Shown here piece by piece: positions 1-12,020 of a DNA stretch of 64,000 nucleotides (its first letter is position 1; each line of letters opens with the position of its first letter). The stretch comes from Turritopsis dohrnii (Eukaryota > Cnidaria > Hydrozoa > Anthoathecata > Oceaniidae). The position numbers and the translations under genes were made by a program. The stretch covers positions 113,429 to 177,428 of the forward strand of contig BQMF02000660.1 in assembly GCA_027922465.2 (NCBI GenBank), in the 5' to 3' direction. Under the pieces are notes generated by a model. It saw only the letters and a program-made list of their open reading frames with translations. It made no database searches and was not told the origin of the DNA.

Positions 1-1890
1 CAACAACATCAAGATGAGATCGTTACTTTTAGAAATTTGTGTTCTTCACTATTCATTCTTTCTTAAAGATCTAACTATCTTTTTCATGAATGTATGTATG
101 TCTGAAGTTGTCGAATGTGAAGCTGTTTTTTTGTACCACACTGCGCCCCTATTTCCTGTAGACGTCTGTGAAGAGTTTTTTTACACCTAGAACTTTAAGT
201 ACATTAACTGAGAAAATTAGACTGCTCATGGTATTTCACTTAGGGGTGGGGGAAACATTCCAACCCGAATCACTTCTTTCTGTGTTTTTTATCCCTAAAA
301 AATCATTTAAAAACAAGTACCGTATTTTCTCTAATAAATTGCCACGGCATTTATTAAAAATTCCAATTTTTTGATGCGGCGTTTCATGTAGTAGAATAAA
401 ATCCGAAACTCAGGCAGACAATGAAACTTGTAAGCCAGATAAATTACTTGTACTTTCACGTTCCAGTTTTTTGTAGCTACTCTTTTTCATATTTCAAACC
501 AAATACAGGGGTTGTAGGGGTCTTAATGTTCATTTCCTTTGAAAAATTAGCTTTGGTCAACATATTTTGTCAATGATTGTAGTTGCTACACTATTGTATT
601 AACCTAATTGTGCTGATGACGCCTGATATTAACAGAAATAGCGCTGATTTCATTGACCTTCTTCATTATTTCTACGAAAATATTTCCTTTTATGTGTTTG
701 ATGGTGCAGAAATTTGATATTCCGTTTTCATCATTTGCATAAAGAGGAAAATGACAATGAAAACAAATGAGCATCATACTATTCATATTCAGGCTATCCA
801 AGTTATATTCCCATTACGCATTGCAATTTTTTTTTATACAAAATATCTGAAATCGCGTCGTCTTTTACTCGTTTCGGGTTTCCTGAGTAGGATAGTGTTA
901 TTTCTGAAGCCCTATTTTAATTTTTATTTTCATGCTAAATTTTCCATTATTCATGAAACAATCATCACTGAAACTTCAAGAGATATAGAGATATATGTCC
1001 ATAGAAAAACAAGCTATCTGTACATGATGTCGGCAGTTTTGGTGTGGTGTTGTTGCTGGTTGGTGTTGATCATCAAAATGCAGGGGAAATGCATAGGGTG
1101 GGAAAGTAGTAAAAAATAAATGGAAAATAAATTCATATGGATCATCTAAAAGCAACATTTTTTATTCCCTGGACAGGCTTGCCCTTAGCAAGAGAGCATT
1201 GTTAGCAAGAGAGCATTGTTAGCTACAGCTACAACTGAAGCTCTACAAATATCAGCAGCCTTCACCTGAATTAAGAAATGTCAACAAAAACATTCCATAG
1301 AGACATTAGAAATGATCAACTTGCAATAATAAACACCGGTAAGGGTGGTCGTTGTGTCGTTTTCCCAACTGAAAGCCACAATGAAACCCCAATAAGAAAC
1401 TTCAAAGCATTTCCGGGAAAAAATGTCTACCTAACTCCAGAAACAAACCATTTGAACTTTAGTCATCAAACTATCCACTATCAAACGGGTCCATTTTGCC
1501 TAAAACGTATACTTTAAAACATTTTTGCCTTGATACTATACAAGTCAAACATTTGCAAAAAGCAAAAGTAAATGAACCAATTAAAAATTTTGTCATGTCC
1601 TGTAAAAAATTTTAGGAATTCACCAGCAGCTAAACGCATCCCTTTCTTAGAAATTTTGACAATATTTGATCTTTGTAAAAATATCTTATTATGCCAAAAA
1701 ACACCTTTTCTCGTATGAAAATTAACATATCTTTCCCCATACAATTTTCAGTTCGGCAAAACTTACAACGGTAGAATTAGCATGCGGTAACACCACTCAT
1801 CAAGATGACGTGGATGTTTTGGTTAAACTGAAATCTCACACTTATCTATAATGCTGGAAAGCATATTTGGCAAAATTTTTTATAGTTTTG
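1..1890. other. Spacer with no supported gene
   Basis: I see no convincing coding sequence in this stretch. Short open frames at 751-1119 and 1278-1517 have no recognisable motif or exon structure. Near 320-385 there is a short piece resembling the TAATAAACGCC repeat seen again near 7.26 kb. A 17-base unit (AGCAAGAGAGCATTGTT) is directly duplicated at about 1188-1222. Confidence 0.5.
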
Positions 1891-1894
1891 AAAC

Positions 1895-3340
1895 TTTTAT
1901 TTATTATATTATTATTAAATGATATTTATACAGGTTGGCTACGTCAGAAATATGTACATATCTGTTATCAATGTAGGACCTGTGAGAATAAAAATAAAAA
2001 ATGAAACTAAAAAAAAATTAGACTCGTGTCTGTGAAAAACTTGACTCGCTTTGAGAGAACTCGAGAACTGATATAATCAAACATAAAACATAAAATCTGT
2101 ACATATTAAAATATTATTTATAAGTTAAAAGCCAGGGGGACATTGCACACTAGGAGGTAAGTATAGAAGGAGCTCTCAAAATGCATACAAAACCAAGATC
2201 GAATTTTAGAAGTGAGTCAAAAATGCAAAATGATAGGAACAAACTGGACGAATAGTGGGTAATCATTAAAACGTGTATGAAAACAATCCGTTTGAAATTC
2301 ACTAAATAACTTTCATTTCTGAGTTCCACAGGCAAACGGTTGAACAATTGGGCACCATAGTACGAGGGTGCCTTCTTACCAGCCTCTGTGCGAACTCTCG
2401 GCATTCTGATGAGTGATTTATTTCCACGTGTGTTAATTCGATGACTAGTTTGCTTGTATTCGACGTTGCTGACCTTTATGAATGATCTTGAAGACGTCTA
2501 GCACAATTGTTCTTTTCCATTCGGTTTCGATAGGAATCCATTTCGTTCCAGACTTCCCAACGATTGAGCAGGCACGGTTATGGAGATTTGCGAATTTCAT
2601 TTTCCATGTGATGTTTTGACCGCTGTATATAGGATTGCAGTAGAAATAAACACTTTCTTGAAGTGTTCGTTTAGGTTGAGATGTGAATCCAATGTAACAC
2701 CAAGGTATTCATATGAAGGTGACTGATTAATATTTTGGGATTGAATCATGATGTTATCATCTGAGTGATTAGTTGTTCTGTTGCCATACATTACAAATTC
2801 TGTTTTGCCTTTTTTAGTGTTGAGTATTAAACAGTCGTCTGTTATCCATTTTATGCACTATTTCTGCTTCCTTGTTAATTATTGCGTCGATGTTTCGTTC
2901 GTTCTTGTGTGAAAAATAGAGAATAGTGTCATCTGCATATTTGAGAATTGAACATTTGTTAAGGCAAAAATGGAGGTCATTCAATAGAATAATAAATAGC
3001 AAGGGGCCGAGAATGGAGCCTTGTGGGACACCATGTGTGACGTGTTCAATGCACGACGTTGCTCCTTCATAAATTACAATTTGAGTTCGATTGAATAAAT
3101 AATCAGCAATCCATGAAGGCTCAGGTCCAGCGATACCGTAATATGGTAGTTTTTGTAAAAGAACCGAATGGTTGACTGTATCGAAGGCCTTGGTTAAGTC
3201 CATATAAAGAACACCAGTTTTGTTTCCATTGTCCATGTTACAGCGAATATGGTTCAACAAGTGTGTCACAGCATGTTGAGTTGATCTGCTTTTTCGAAAG
3301 CCATACTGATGTGCACTGAACAGATTGTTTGACTCCATGT
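1895..3340 (-). mobile_element. 5'-truncated CR1/L2-type LINE with reverse transcriptase remnant
   Basis: This is the 3' part of a non-LTR retrotransposon. The minus-strand frame at 3338-2814 holds reverse-transcriptase motifs in order: YGFRKSRST, MDLTKAFDTVNHSVL, GVPQGSILGPLLF and the catalytic YADDT. Later frames at 2791-2597 (YEYLGVTLDSHLN) and 2404-2150 (GAQLFNRLPVELRNE) match the thumb and C-terminal region of the same family but lie in shifted frames, so the copy is broken. It ends near 1895 in an AATAATAATATAATAAATAA tail preceded by CCTGTATAAA, the kind of simple-repeat 3' end these LINEs carry. The endonuclease and the first RT motifs are missing, as expected from 5' truncation on insertion. 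Immobile copy; CR1 versus L2 is not resolved. Confidence 0.85.
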
Positions 3341-3341
3341 A

Positions 3342-3599
3342 TTGCGATACGTCGTCACCATTTTTAGTTTAGATCTCAATTTTAATACAATTTCTATTAT
3401 ACTACCACTTCAAGCTATGAACGATTTTGTGCAACGTTTACATGAAATTGCAGCCAAAATACGTAACGATTTCATGTCAAATCGCGAATTTTTCCGCCGC
3501 CAAAAAAAGTCACAGGAAAAAAAAATTCCGGTAGAACTAGATGATGCGCCAGAATCAATACATTGTGATATAAGCATGAATTTAGTAAAGAGAGGATGA
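3342..3599 (+). CDS. Possible terminal exon or gene fragment, unknown
   Basis: An open plus-strand frame ends in TGA and is followed by two AATAAA signals at about 3602 and 3632. From about 3414 the translation is charged and helix-like (RLHEIAAKIRNDFMSNREFF, then QKKSQEKK), and a polypyrimidine/AG acceptor-like stretch lies just before it. This could be the last exon of a gene or of a transposon whose other parts are not visible. I do not recognise the family and found no upstream partner exon. Confidence 0.3.
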   Translation: MRYVVTIFSLDLNFNTISIILPLQAMNDFVQRLHEIAAKIRNDFMSNREFFRRQKKSQEKKIPVELDDAPESIHCDISMNLVKRG

Positions 3600-4031
3600 T
3601 AATAAAATACACAGTGTGTTTACGTGATGTCAATAAAATATTTTGAATGTTAGATCGTTAGGTGGAATTCTTTTCATCTATTATATGCTGCTATAGCCTC
3701 CACAGTTCCTTCGCTTAAAGTTATTATATGAATGAACTTTAATCCAAGGTTTAATCGAGGTTGTTGCCTTGTTTTATCAGACGCTAGAACAGTAATTCAT
3801 TCTCTCAGTTTATTAGAAAATCACATAAATATCACACGAAAATCACACGAAAATGTTGAACCGAAGCAGCCTTTCATTACATAACCATTCATCGAAGTAA
3901 ATAGTAAATGTCAACATTAAAAGTTAAAAAACAACATTGTCAACAAACAAGGCTAGTCTGGGCGAGGTGTGGATTTAGAAGTCACAGATCATTTCAAAAA
4001 TCACATCGTTGTACCCATCGGCTCGTTTTTT

Positions 4032-4310
4032 AGGGGCAGTTTATATGGAAGTTGTTTCTGTTTATTTGAAGCGGGTTGGCCCTGCAAACGGGCTGACCTC
4101 TTTTTTATGCAAATCAAGCGGGAAAATTTAATGGTCAGAAAGAAAGATTAGCGAATTTTAAGCCAATCAAAATCTGAGTATTTGTAACGAGGCTAGCCCG
4201 ATTGTGACAGTTTACATGGGATTTTTTTCAGCCCGTTTACCGGGATCTCGAGTAAAATAGCCGAGATCTCGGCAAGCGGCCAGCCCTCCTGTCCACATAA
4301 ACAAAAGTTA
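4032..4310. mobile_element. Diverged MITE of the GGGGCTGTTTATATG family
   Basis: The left end reads GGGGCAGTTTATATGG and the right end, read on the other strand, is a degraded match (TTTTGTTTATGTGG). Between them lie GC-rich inverted words (CCCGTTTACCGGG, CGAGATCTCGG-like). It resembles the better-preserved copies at 46368-46708 and 57922-58002. No coding sequence. Confidence 0.5.
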
Positions 4311-4418
4311 AATAATTATCATTTAGTTAAGCATCGTAAAAGAATTTCTCCTGAGTGTGTCATTTGTCTTTGTCGACCACCCAAACGTCATTTTCTTTTC
4401 TGGTTGAAAACAAGTTGT

Positions 4419-4494
4419 TGTAATCCCTACTTCACTTTGTAATCCCTACTTCACTTTGTAATCTCTGCTTCACTTTGTAATCCCTGCCTCACTT
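4419..4494. repeat. 19-bp minisatellite, four copies
   Basis: Four head-to-tail copies of TAATCCCTACTTCACTTTG with a few substitutions (CTCTGC, CCTGCC variants). Confidence 0.85.
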
Positions 4495-5200
4495 TGCCTC
4501 TACAGCAATATGGATTAGAAGGTGGAGAACGTCAAGGGATTACAATCCGGGGCACAACAAAAGAAAGATCACGAAAGTTAAGAAAAACATACAACGAAAA
4601 AATAAATTATATAAGACATTTTCTACATAAAAAATAAATTCTTGTTACGGTATAGCAGCGAAGCGAAAATACCGTATTAAAACACCCTCGCGTTTTTTCT
4701 GTCTCCGTGAAGTTTACAATTTTATTGTGGCTCTATATTATGGAGATTCATACGTATTGGCGCGAGAATATAAGAGGTTGAAAAATATAAAGGTTTTTTG
4801 ATATTTCCATTTTTTATATAACTCTTTCTCCTTTTTACTTTTGAAAAAGATAGCAGCAATACCATTTGGGATGCATGGTCGTATTATGATTTCAAACACA
4901 CAAACAGTAACAAATGTACGTTTGATATTAGAGAGATGGTAGAAGTCTATGCTCTCCATACTACAAAATTTCATTATTCTAGAGTTTATCTTTCGTCGTA
5001 AACACATTTTAGATTGAAAGTTCACAACAATTTTACTAAGAGTTCCCCTTTTTGTTTTATTAGAGTAAAAACACTTTCATCCAGAAGAGAGAAAGATTGA
5101 AACGAAGTATAATAGTGCTAGGTCAGATAGATAGCCCAGAGAAAAAGCCAAGCCAAGAGAACTAAAGCCTGTTGTAAATATTTTGCTGTAATGACGTTAT

Positions 5201-5631
5201 TTGCAAAGATTACACAAACAAGGTTCTTTTCATCAGGGAAATAACAAACTTGGGGAAATTGCAAGAAAGCAATGCACTTGCTGCTCATTATTTTCAGTTG
5301 CTTTTGCATTATTTGAAAACCCAGGCCATTGGGACTCCTTTGATCTTGATTTTATCTTGGACAATGGAAGCAAAATCTATAGGAATTTAAATAAAGTAAC
5401 CTATTTGATGTTTTCTGAAGTCCCTTGAGAAGTATCCATTGTTGATTCAACAGTTTCTGTTAATTTTTTAGAAAACAAATATGGTTTTTTGTGTGGAAAT
5501 AGTGTTTGTGGTGCACTAATAGACAAAAATTTACCACTTGTTTGTGACGGATTTCTTCTTATCATAAAGGGCTATGTATCTCAGTTACATGGTGTTTTTA
5601 TAAATTTTCAAACTCTTAAAATCGTAAAATA
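5201..5631 (+). pseudogene. Decayed cysteine-peptidase-like (OTU/C76-like) fragment
   Basis: One frame runs from 5201 to TAA at 5631 with a single in-frame TGA at 5426-5428. Its motifs occur in the order KQCTCCSLFSVAFAL, HWDSFDLDFILDNGSKIY, YLMFSEVP, and after the stop VNFLENKYGFLCGNSVCGAL. The Q-C start, the W...LD..L..G..IY pattern and the Y.G.L..N segment resemble deubiquitinase-like cysteine peptidases that I recall near Helitron or PIF1-helicase ORFs in invertebrates. That link comes from memory and is weak. No catalytic triad can be confirmed. It is probably a transposon-derived relic. Confidence 0.4.
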
Positions 5632-5802
5632 AACACAGGAAAAGTATGCAGTAATCACCTTAGATTCTTTACCAAAAAGAAAAGACATAAAAGATAAAAA
5701 TGGTTACAGAAGAACTCTAAAAACACAAGATATATTATGTTGTAAAGCATATTGCGTAACTTAAATAAAAGTACTTTCGTTTCTCATTGTGAATTGATAA
5801 TA

Positions 5803-5943
5803 TACAGTAGAACCCTGTATTATCTCGGACACTGTTTAAGTTGGATACTCCGAATAAGTATTAACCCTGATGGTCCCACTCCCGATAAATCAGCAAGTTT
5901 TTCACAATCCTTTAAAGGTCCGAGTTAACAGGGTTGTACTGTA
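5803..5943. mobile_element. Tigger/pogo-type MITE, 137 bp
   Basis: The left end CAGTAGAACCCTGTATTATC and the right end GGGTTGTACTG form terminal inverted repeats, flanked on both sides by TA. CTCGGAC and GTCCGAG match internally. The TA target site and CAGTAGAACCCTGT terminus fit Tc1/mariner-pogo (Tigger) elements. No coding capacity. Confidence 0.85.
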
Positions 5944-8900
5944 TTTCATATTGATATTAGTTTTTTCTTCTGTTTGCATAAAAAAGACAAAAGAACTTTT
6001 CGTCAATATTTTCTCCTGCTTCTAAACCAATCAAAAATTTTCCGATTCTTTAAGCAGTTTCTTTCTGGATTAATTTTTGCGGGTGGAAAAAAGGACAATT
6101 CTACGTGGATTAATTTTTGCGGGTTGGAAATATAAAAATTTTGCGTAGATAAATTTTCGCAGATGGCCTTGATTTTGAATATTTCACCGATTTTTGGAAA
6201 ATCCGCAAAAACTGCGAAAATTAATCCATGTAAGGTATATATATACATATTTTGTAATATTTTGGGCTTTTTTGCGGTGTGGAGCTATGCGGAACGGAGT
6301 TCGTTTGGCAAGATCAAATGTTGTCATCAGAGAGATGCGTTCGTCTGCCGTCAATCGCTGAAATTTTTTACAGTGCATACCAAAAATCTTAGTTTTCTCG
6401 CTTATATACCTTTAATTTTTGCAAATTCTGATGCAGATATTAATATGATTGATCAAGCCCAAAAGTGTTCAGTGTATAGCTTTAGGGTAAAATTGTTGAT
6501 CTATACGGTAGCGGGAAGGCCAAAGTAGTTGCTTTTATGAGTTAAGTAGACATTTTTCCCCGGGAATGTTCCGAATGCTCTGAGGTTTGTTATGAACTTC
6601 CAACTTGGAAACTGCGAAAATCAAACATTGTAAGTTGAACATTTTATAGATGAGAATATACACAATGTGTGAGGAATAAAATAGAAAACTGTTATTTCTC
6701 CATTCCTTTTCATCTTTTTTCAAGTTAGTGTTGTATTTTGATCCAATTAACTGTTTTTATTTCCACACACAGCACAAAACAAGACATAAAAGTCCAATGA
6801 AAATGATAAAATCTAATGTTACTTTTGTTGCCCCAGAAAATTTTATTCATAATAGGTCCTTTTATTACCCATTTTGAATTCTTATTGCAAGCTTTATTGT
6901 TCATAGGAAATGATTTGCATGTTCCATATAAACGTTTTATGCTGACAGGGAATGCGTGTGCAGAAAAAAATGGCTTTTATCATTTCTAATGTCTAAATCA
7001 ATGCCATGAGACATCAAAACAGTATACATCATCATGGAATTAATCTATTTAAAACGGTAAATCTTAGTTGCTTTTTGTGATTAAATTGGACTGTTTAACA
7101 ACAAAAAATGTAAACAAGATTTATCCATCTATATTGAAAAATATTCTCTGATTTGGAATTCAATATTAGTAAACTCTGTTGTAGTATTTACATTTATACG
7201 TGTGTCTGGGTGAAACTGTACTTCAAGAGAAATAACTGAAGGTAAAAATAGCTATATCGTATTTCCTCTAATAAACGCCACCCTCTGATAAACGCCGCCC
7301 TCTGATAAACGCCGCACTTATAGCGAAACATTTGTAGTAAACACCGCCCTCTAATAAACGCCTCCCTCTATTTAACGCCGCATCTTGAAAAGCGACGTTT
7401 ATTAGAAAACAGGCTGATCAAGAATTATAAAAAAGCTTTCATCTCATACAAGACAACATTTCAGATACGTTCACATTTTCGTGAACGTATCTTTTGTGTA
7501 ACACATTTTTACACAATCTTTTGTTTACCATTTTAAGGATAAGGAAACATTATTGTTCAAGTTTGCTTCTGTCCAATTTTTCATTTTGTAATAAAGGCGG
7601 CCCTCTAATGAACGCCTCCCTCTATTAAACGCCGCATCCAAAACCTTGAGTTATAAACGCCACGGTATAAAGCTTAAAAATTCTTTAATTGAATAAGATA
7701 ATTAAAAATAAACGACAATGAAGAGTAAAGAAACAAATCAGTTAACTTGTTTTTGTGTAATTGTTATAACTTTACATGTTATATACTTGAGTTATTTCTA
7801 AAAATATAATGATAGTTATGTAATTAATATATGTACAGATCATAATGTATATCACATTCTACTATTTTTTTGATTTTGGAGTTTTGCCCTTATAATTACA
7901 TAATAATGTTAAATATATATATGATTTTGCTAACTTTCAGTATCATGAATGGGAAATTTATGTTCTTAATAATTTGTTTGTTGGTTTTACTATTTCAGGT
8001 GTATAAGGCATTATCAAGAGTAATTGATATCAATTTATGAATAAAGACGAATCACTATATGGTCGTGGAATATCTGGTATATGTACTTGAAACAATGGAC
8101 TGCTGAACCAAGACAGGAGTAACAAATGTGACGTGTCTGGCATTTCCAGCATATATGTGGTTAGAGACTATACTATCATGTTTTTTATCATTCATTTGAA
8201 AGGAACATGTGACGGATTCAAGAATCTGCTATGTAAATTGAAATTTGTTGATTGACATTTAAAGTTGCAACATAAAACTGAGTGTTGCTCATTATATCTG
8301 GGTTTAGTTACCTGTCAGGGTTCATATAGAGCCTGTTTTCCTGTTTTTTAGTTTTTGTCCTGTTTACCTGTTTTTTTTTGTCAGTTTTCAATGATATATC
8401 CTGTTTTTTTTCTAATTTTCAAGTAAATCAAATTTTTTTGTCTTACATAATTTGATTATGGCAGTAATTTCCTGCCAGTTTCTACAATTGCATAAGTATC
8501 AAAATTATTTAGGCAGATTTTTCCTTCTTGTGATATATGAAATAGTTTGTATATTTAATACTTCTTTTGTATGAATTCACTTTTGTCTTATAGTATAACA
8601 TAATAAACAAAGTACTAAAATAAAAAGTTTTAAGAAATCCTATAATAATGGGAAAAAGGTATCAGACAAGCTATCAATTAGTTTTTCTTTTGTTTTTTTA
8701 GTCTTGATTCACATCACAGGATTTTATCACAATTAAAGATTTTTGACCTTTCTAACCAGTTTTTATCTTAATCATGTTATTTCAGGATGATAATGGACAT
8801 TGATTGTTTTTATTTTCTCAGATTCTTTAATTTTATTTAATAGATTATGTACATCATTTTTAGTAGTTTTATTTTGTGCGAACTTCTTTCTTTTAAACAG

Positions 8901-10437
8901 ATTGAGTACAAAACTGCTCAGCCACCCCAATCAAAGTCCTAAGCTATGTATTTTATTTGTTTGATTAATTAAATTAATTAAATTTTTCTCAGAGTTTAAG
9001 TTAATTTTTGATGCAATGCGATGAGGAACTGCTGAAGTATTTTCAGAATATGCCAGATTTCAAGGAAAGAGTAATGTAAATCATCTAGTTTCTATGGTTA
9101 TGTACATTCAGAAAAGCCAAATATGCCAGTCAAAGATTGAGGCTAATTTCCTCTCTTCTTCATAATTAGGAAAACTGAGAAACTTTATTTTTTAGAAGTG
9201 TTTGTTATCTAGCGTTTCTCATTTATTCTTTTTTTTTCAGAGCTTCGTCAATTTTAGGTGAATAAATATGTTTTTGAATTTTTATGAATTGTATATATCT
9301 ATGACATCCAGACACATGATAAGCTAGAGTATGCTCTGTAGTTTTCTATTTATGAGCAATGAGTTTGTGGACATTGTATTCTTGTCTCATGCTCTACTTT
9401 TCCAGAAGAAAAAGTATTGATTGAAGCTTTTTAAGACTTTAATCCTCACCTACAAGGACAAAACGATTTGCCCGATAGATGATGGGCATACAATATATGG
9501 AAATCATACAATATACTTCCATATATAGCGCGAAATTTTAAATTTTTAAAATTCAACATTCTATACGGCCACCAGTAAAAACTGTCCGTAACTTACTCAC
9601 TTACTTAGATTTCGTGAAGTGTTATATGACGTATAAGGTCATATGAAAAATTCGCATTGTTTTTATCAGAAAATCTAGGTCAATAGTCTTCAACCGTATT
9701 AATTTTCTTCACTATTTTCCTTCGTGTAAAATGCATTGTGCGTTATTCTAGAATAAGGTAACTACCATTGCGTCGTTTAAAATTTGTGTGGCTTCACATA
9801 TAGGAGTACCAAGTATTGAATGAAAACTGCATTTTAATCCAAAATTACACCAAATTTTAAAAGTGATTTCAAACGTTTTTGAAAATATTTAACACTGACA
9901 GGACGTTAAGGTAGCTGCTATACCGTTTTGTGCCATGTGGCGCTTGTTTGAAATTAACAAAGCAACGTTACCTAATAAAATGATTAAGCAATAAAAATTT
10001 ATAAAACCCCTACTTAGAATCTACATGAATTTCGAAATGGATAAACATAGCTTTAAAGTGAAAATGACTTTTGAAAATTGAATGTCGTTGAAAACAGCTG
10101 CTCTAAGTTAACATCGCTATAAAAATGCATCAAACAGTCAAAGAGTCTAATTAAAAAAATAAACAAAAAAACATATGAAATAAAAACAAGGAATATTTTC
10201 AAATAGTTTTGGCCGATCTTTACTGACGGAATAATCATATTTCAAGGTACTGTATCTCTTGGTATGTCTCTTATATGTAAGCTCTCATTATTTCTGCATT
10301 CTTTGATATAGCATATCGCTCAGAAAATTCGACAAATATCAAGGATTGTTGTCAAATGATTGAGGTGATTTGAATAATAAAATTTAATCATCGTTTTTAA
10401 GCAGGCACCTTTTTGCATGACTCAGGCATGAGGCGTC
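5944..10437. other. Repeat-rich spacer without supported gene
   Basis: At 6061-6240 there are two direct copies and one inverted copy of GGATTAATTTTTGCGGG, probably a small DNA-element remnant. At 7254-7676 there is a cluster of TAATAAACGCC-type words (see separate entry). At 8325-8412 there is a run of CCTGTTT words. The remainder is AT-rich with stops in all frames. Nothing supports a protein-coding gene. Confidence 0.5.
7254..7676. repeat. TAATAAACGCC-word repeat element
   Basis: The stretch begins TATCGTATTTCCTCTAATAA and contains many copies of (T)AATAAACGCC(G/A)CCCTC in both halves, with an inverted GCGACGTTTATTAG at about 7390. It resembles the ends of the TACCGTA..AAGC elements at 45.5 and 54.2 kb in organisation, but its right end is not a clean inverted repeat, so its limits are uncertain. 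Confidence 0.5.
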
Positions 10438-10591
10438 ATTGAAGGGGCACTAAACTAAAAAATTGTGATGTCACGTTGCCATGGAGATCATGTTTTGAGC
10501 AAAACCTTTAAATGGCGATATCTCGGGATCGAAAACTGATTTTTTGAAAATTCAAAATCTGACTTTCGTCATTTTAAAAATTCTTTCAAAT

Positions 10592-10652
<61 letters not shown>

Positions 10653-10910
10653 TACTAATTTACACATTTAGTCGACATTACTGAAAATGTAAATTAAGGT
10701 TGACAACATTATTCTAATAAAAAAAACTCATAACGACATTTTTGTCGCCAACTTTTTCTTTTACAAGGGTCTTTGCATTATGCAGAGGCCATCTATGATC
10801 TTTAATGTCTGATAGTTGCAAGTTGGTTCAAAGCGTGTCGCCACAAATTTTTAAGTCGGATTTCAATGTCGCCTTAAATTTTTTAACACTATTTAGCCAT
10901 AATTGGTGAC
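10438..10910 (+). repeat. Dispersed repeat copy with (TA)n core
   Basis: The copy begins GAAGGGGCACTAAACTAAAA, continues to a pure (TA)n tract at about 10593-10650, and then shows CATTTAGTCGACATTACTG and TTAAGGTTGACAACATT. The reverse complement of 44985-44830 shows the same order, so these are two copies of one family in opposite orientations. No coding sequence. Confidence 0.6.
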
Positions 10911-12020
10911 ATATAAGAAATGTCAAATTTTATTGCGGGATACTATCGATTAGTAAACAGGATGCTCTGATGGACCTAAAAAAGGTATGATCAAAATAAA
11001 GGGGGAAATAGGGGGAAAAATTTACTGAAAATGGCTAGAAGAAATTATTCCCATTTGTAGTTTTCGACTAACAAGTCGCGAATTATCAAAACTTAGATTA
11101 ACTATTGGTTAATATAAATGAGATAGTGAATTCTTGGAGTGAAGTTCGGACTAAAATCCATTCTACACGCATTCCTAGCACCAAAATTTAGGAGTTTAAG
11201 AAGTTGCAACGGTAACGAAGACGGCGACGTGACTCGAAACAAAAGCTTTGTTTCTTTGCGGAATTCATTTACTTTTTACAACGGCACTACTGAGAAAATT
11301 TTGTGAGATAATTAGATCATTAGCAAATTCGCACGTTTCATACACAACGTGAAAAGTCATGTTTTGAAGTCGTGCTGACAACGGGGACGTGATTTTAGGG
11401 TGAAATATTTTTTTTCTCATGCAGATTTTTTCTCAACTTGATAACTTTCCAGTCATTATGAATTTATCTGTCGAATAGTTTCTCTAACAAAAGTCAATTC
11501 TTCAAACATTCATTTGATAATAGTCTACTTATTTTGTTTTCTTTCCTCACGTCTTCGTAGTTTCTTAAACTCCCTATTATGCACTACACTGCCATCTGTG
11601 CTCATTGTAAATGTAGCTTTTGCACATTTTAAGGTGCGCCATGTACTTAATTCGACACATGAAAGACAATCTTTATTCGTGGGACTGGCAAAAATGACAT
11701 TCATGTACTGATGTTTATCGTTGTTAATCCCATTAACCCGATAATAAAAACGAAAGGTAATTTAAAAGTTAAAATCTTTTCGATAAAATGTAACTTTACT
11801 TTACTTAGAAGTCAAAAATTTACAAAACAAATGTTCGCCAACTTATTAGCTATGAGAAGCAAATCTGTCGATACGATCACGTCCACCTCCTTAATGGATA
11901 TTGAGCTCTTTTAAATTCTTCACTCTTAAACGTTCAGTTTTAACCCGTTCATTCGTCAATTTAGTTCGGACGATTGTGTATGGAGTAGTGATCTTCTCCG
12001 CCTTCATATACTTTAAGATT
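10911..12020. other. Spacer, no supported gene
   Basis: Open frames at 11514-11711 and 11711-11914 (plus) have no recognisable motif and no exon-like context. This is the region downstream of the kinase-recombinase gene on the minus strand. Confidence 0.5.

Larger units (their letters stand above)
3600..5200. other. Spacer without supported gene
   Basis: Apart from the MITE at about 4.03-4.31 kb and the minisatellite at 4.42-4.49 kb I see no gene. The open frames at 3969-4151 and 4738-5025 look like chance. Confidence 0.5.

Noticed and set aside
11514..11914. Two adjacent plus ORFs
   Set aside because: No motif, no splice context and AT-rich composition like the surrounding spacer.
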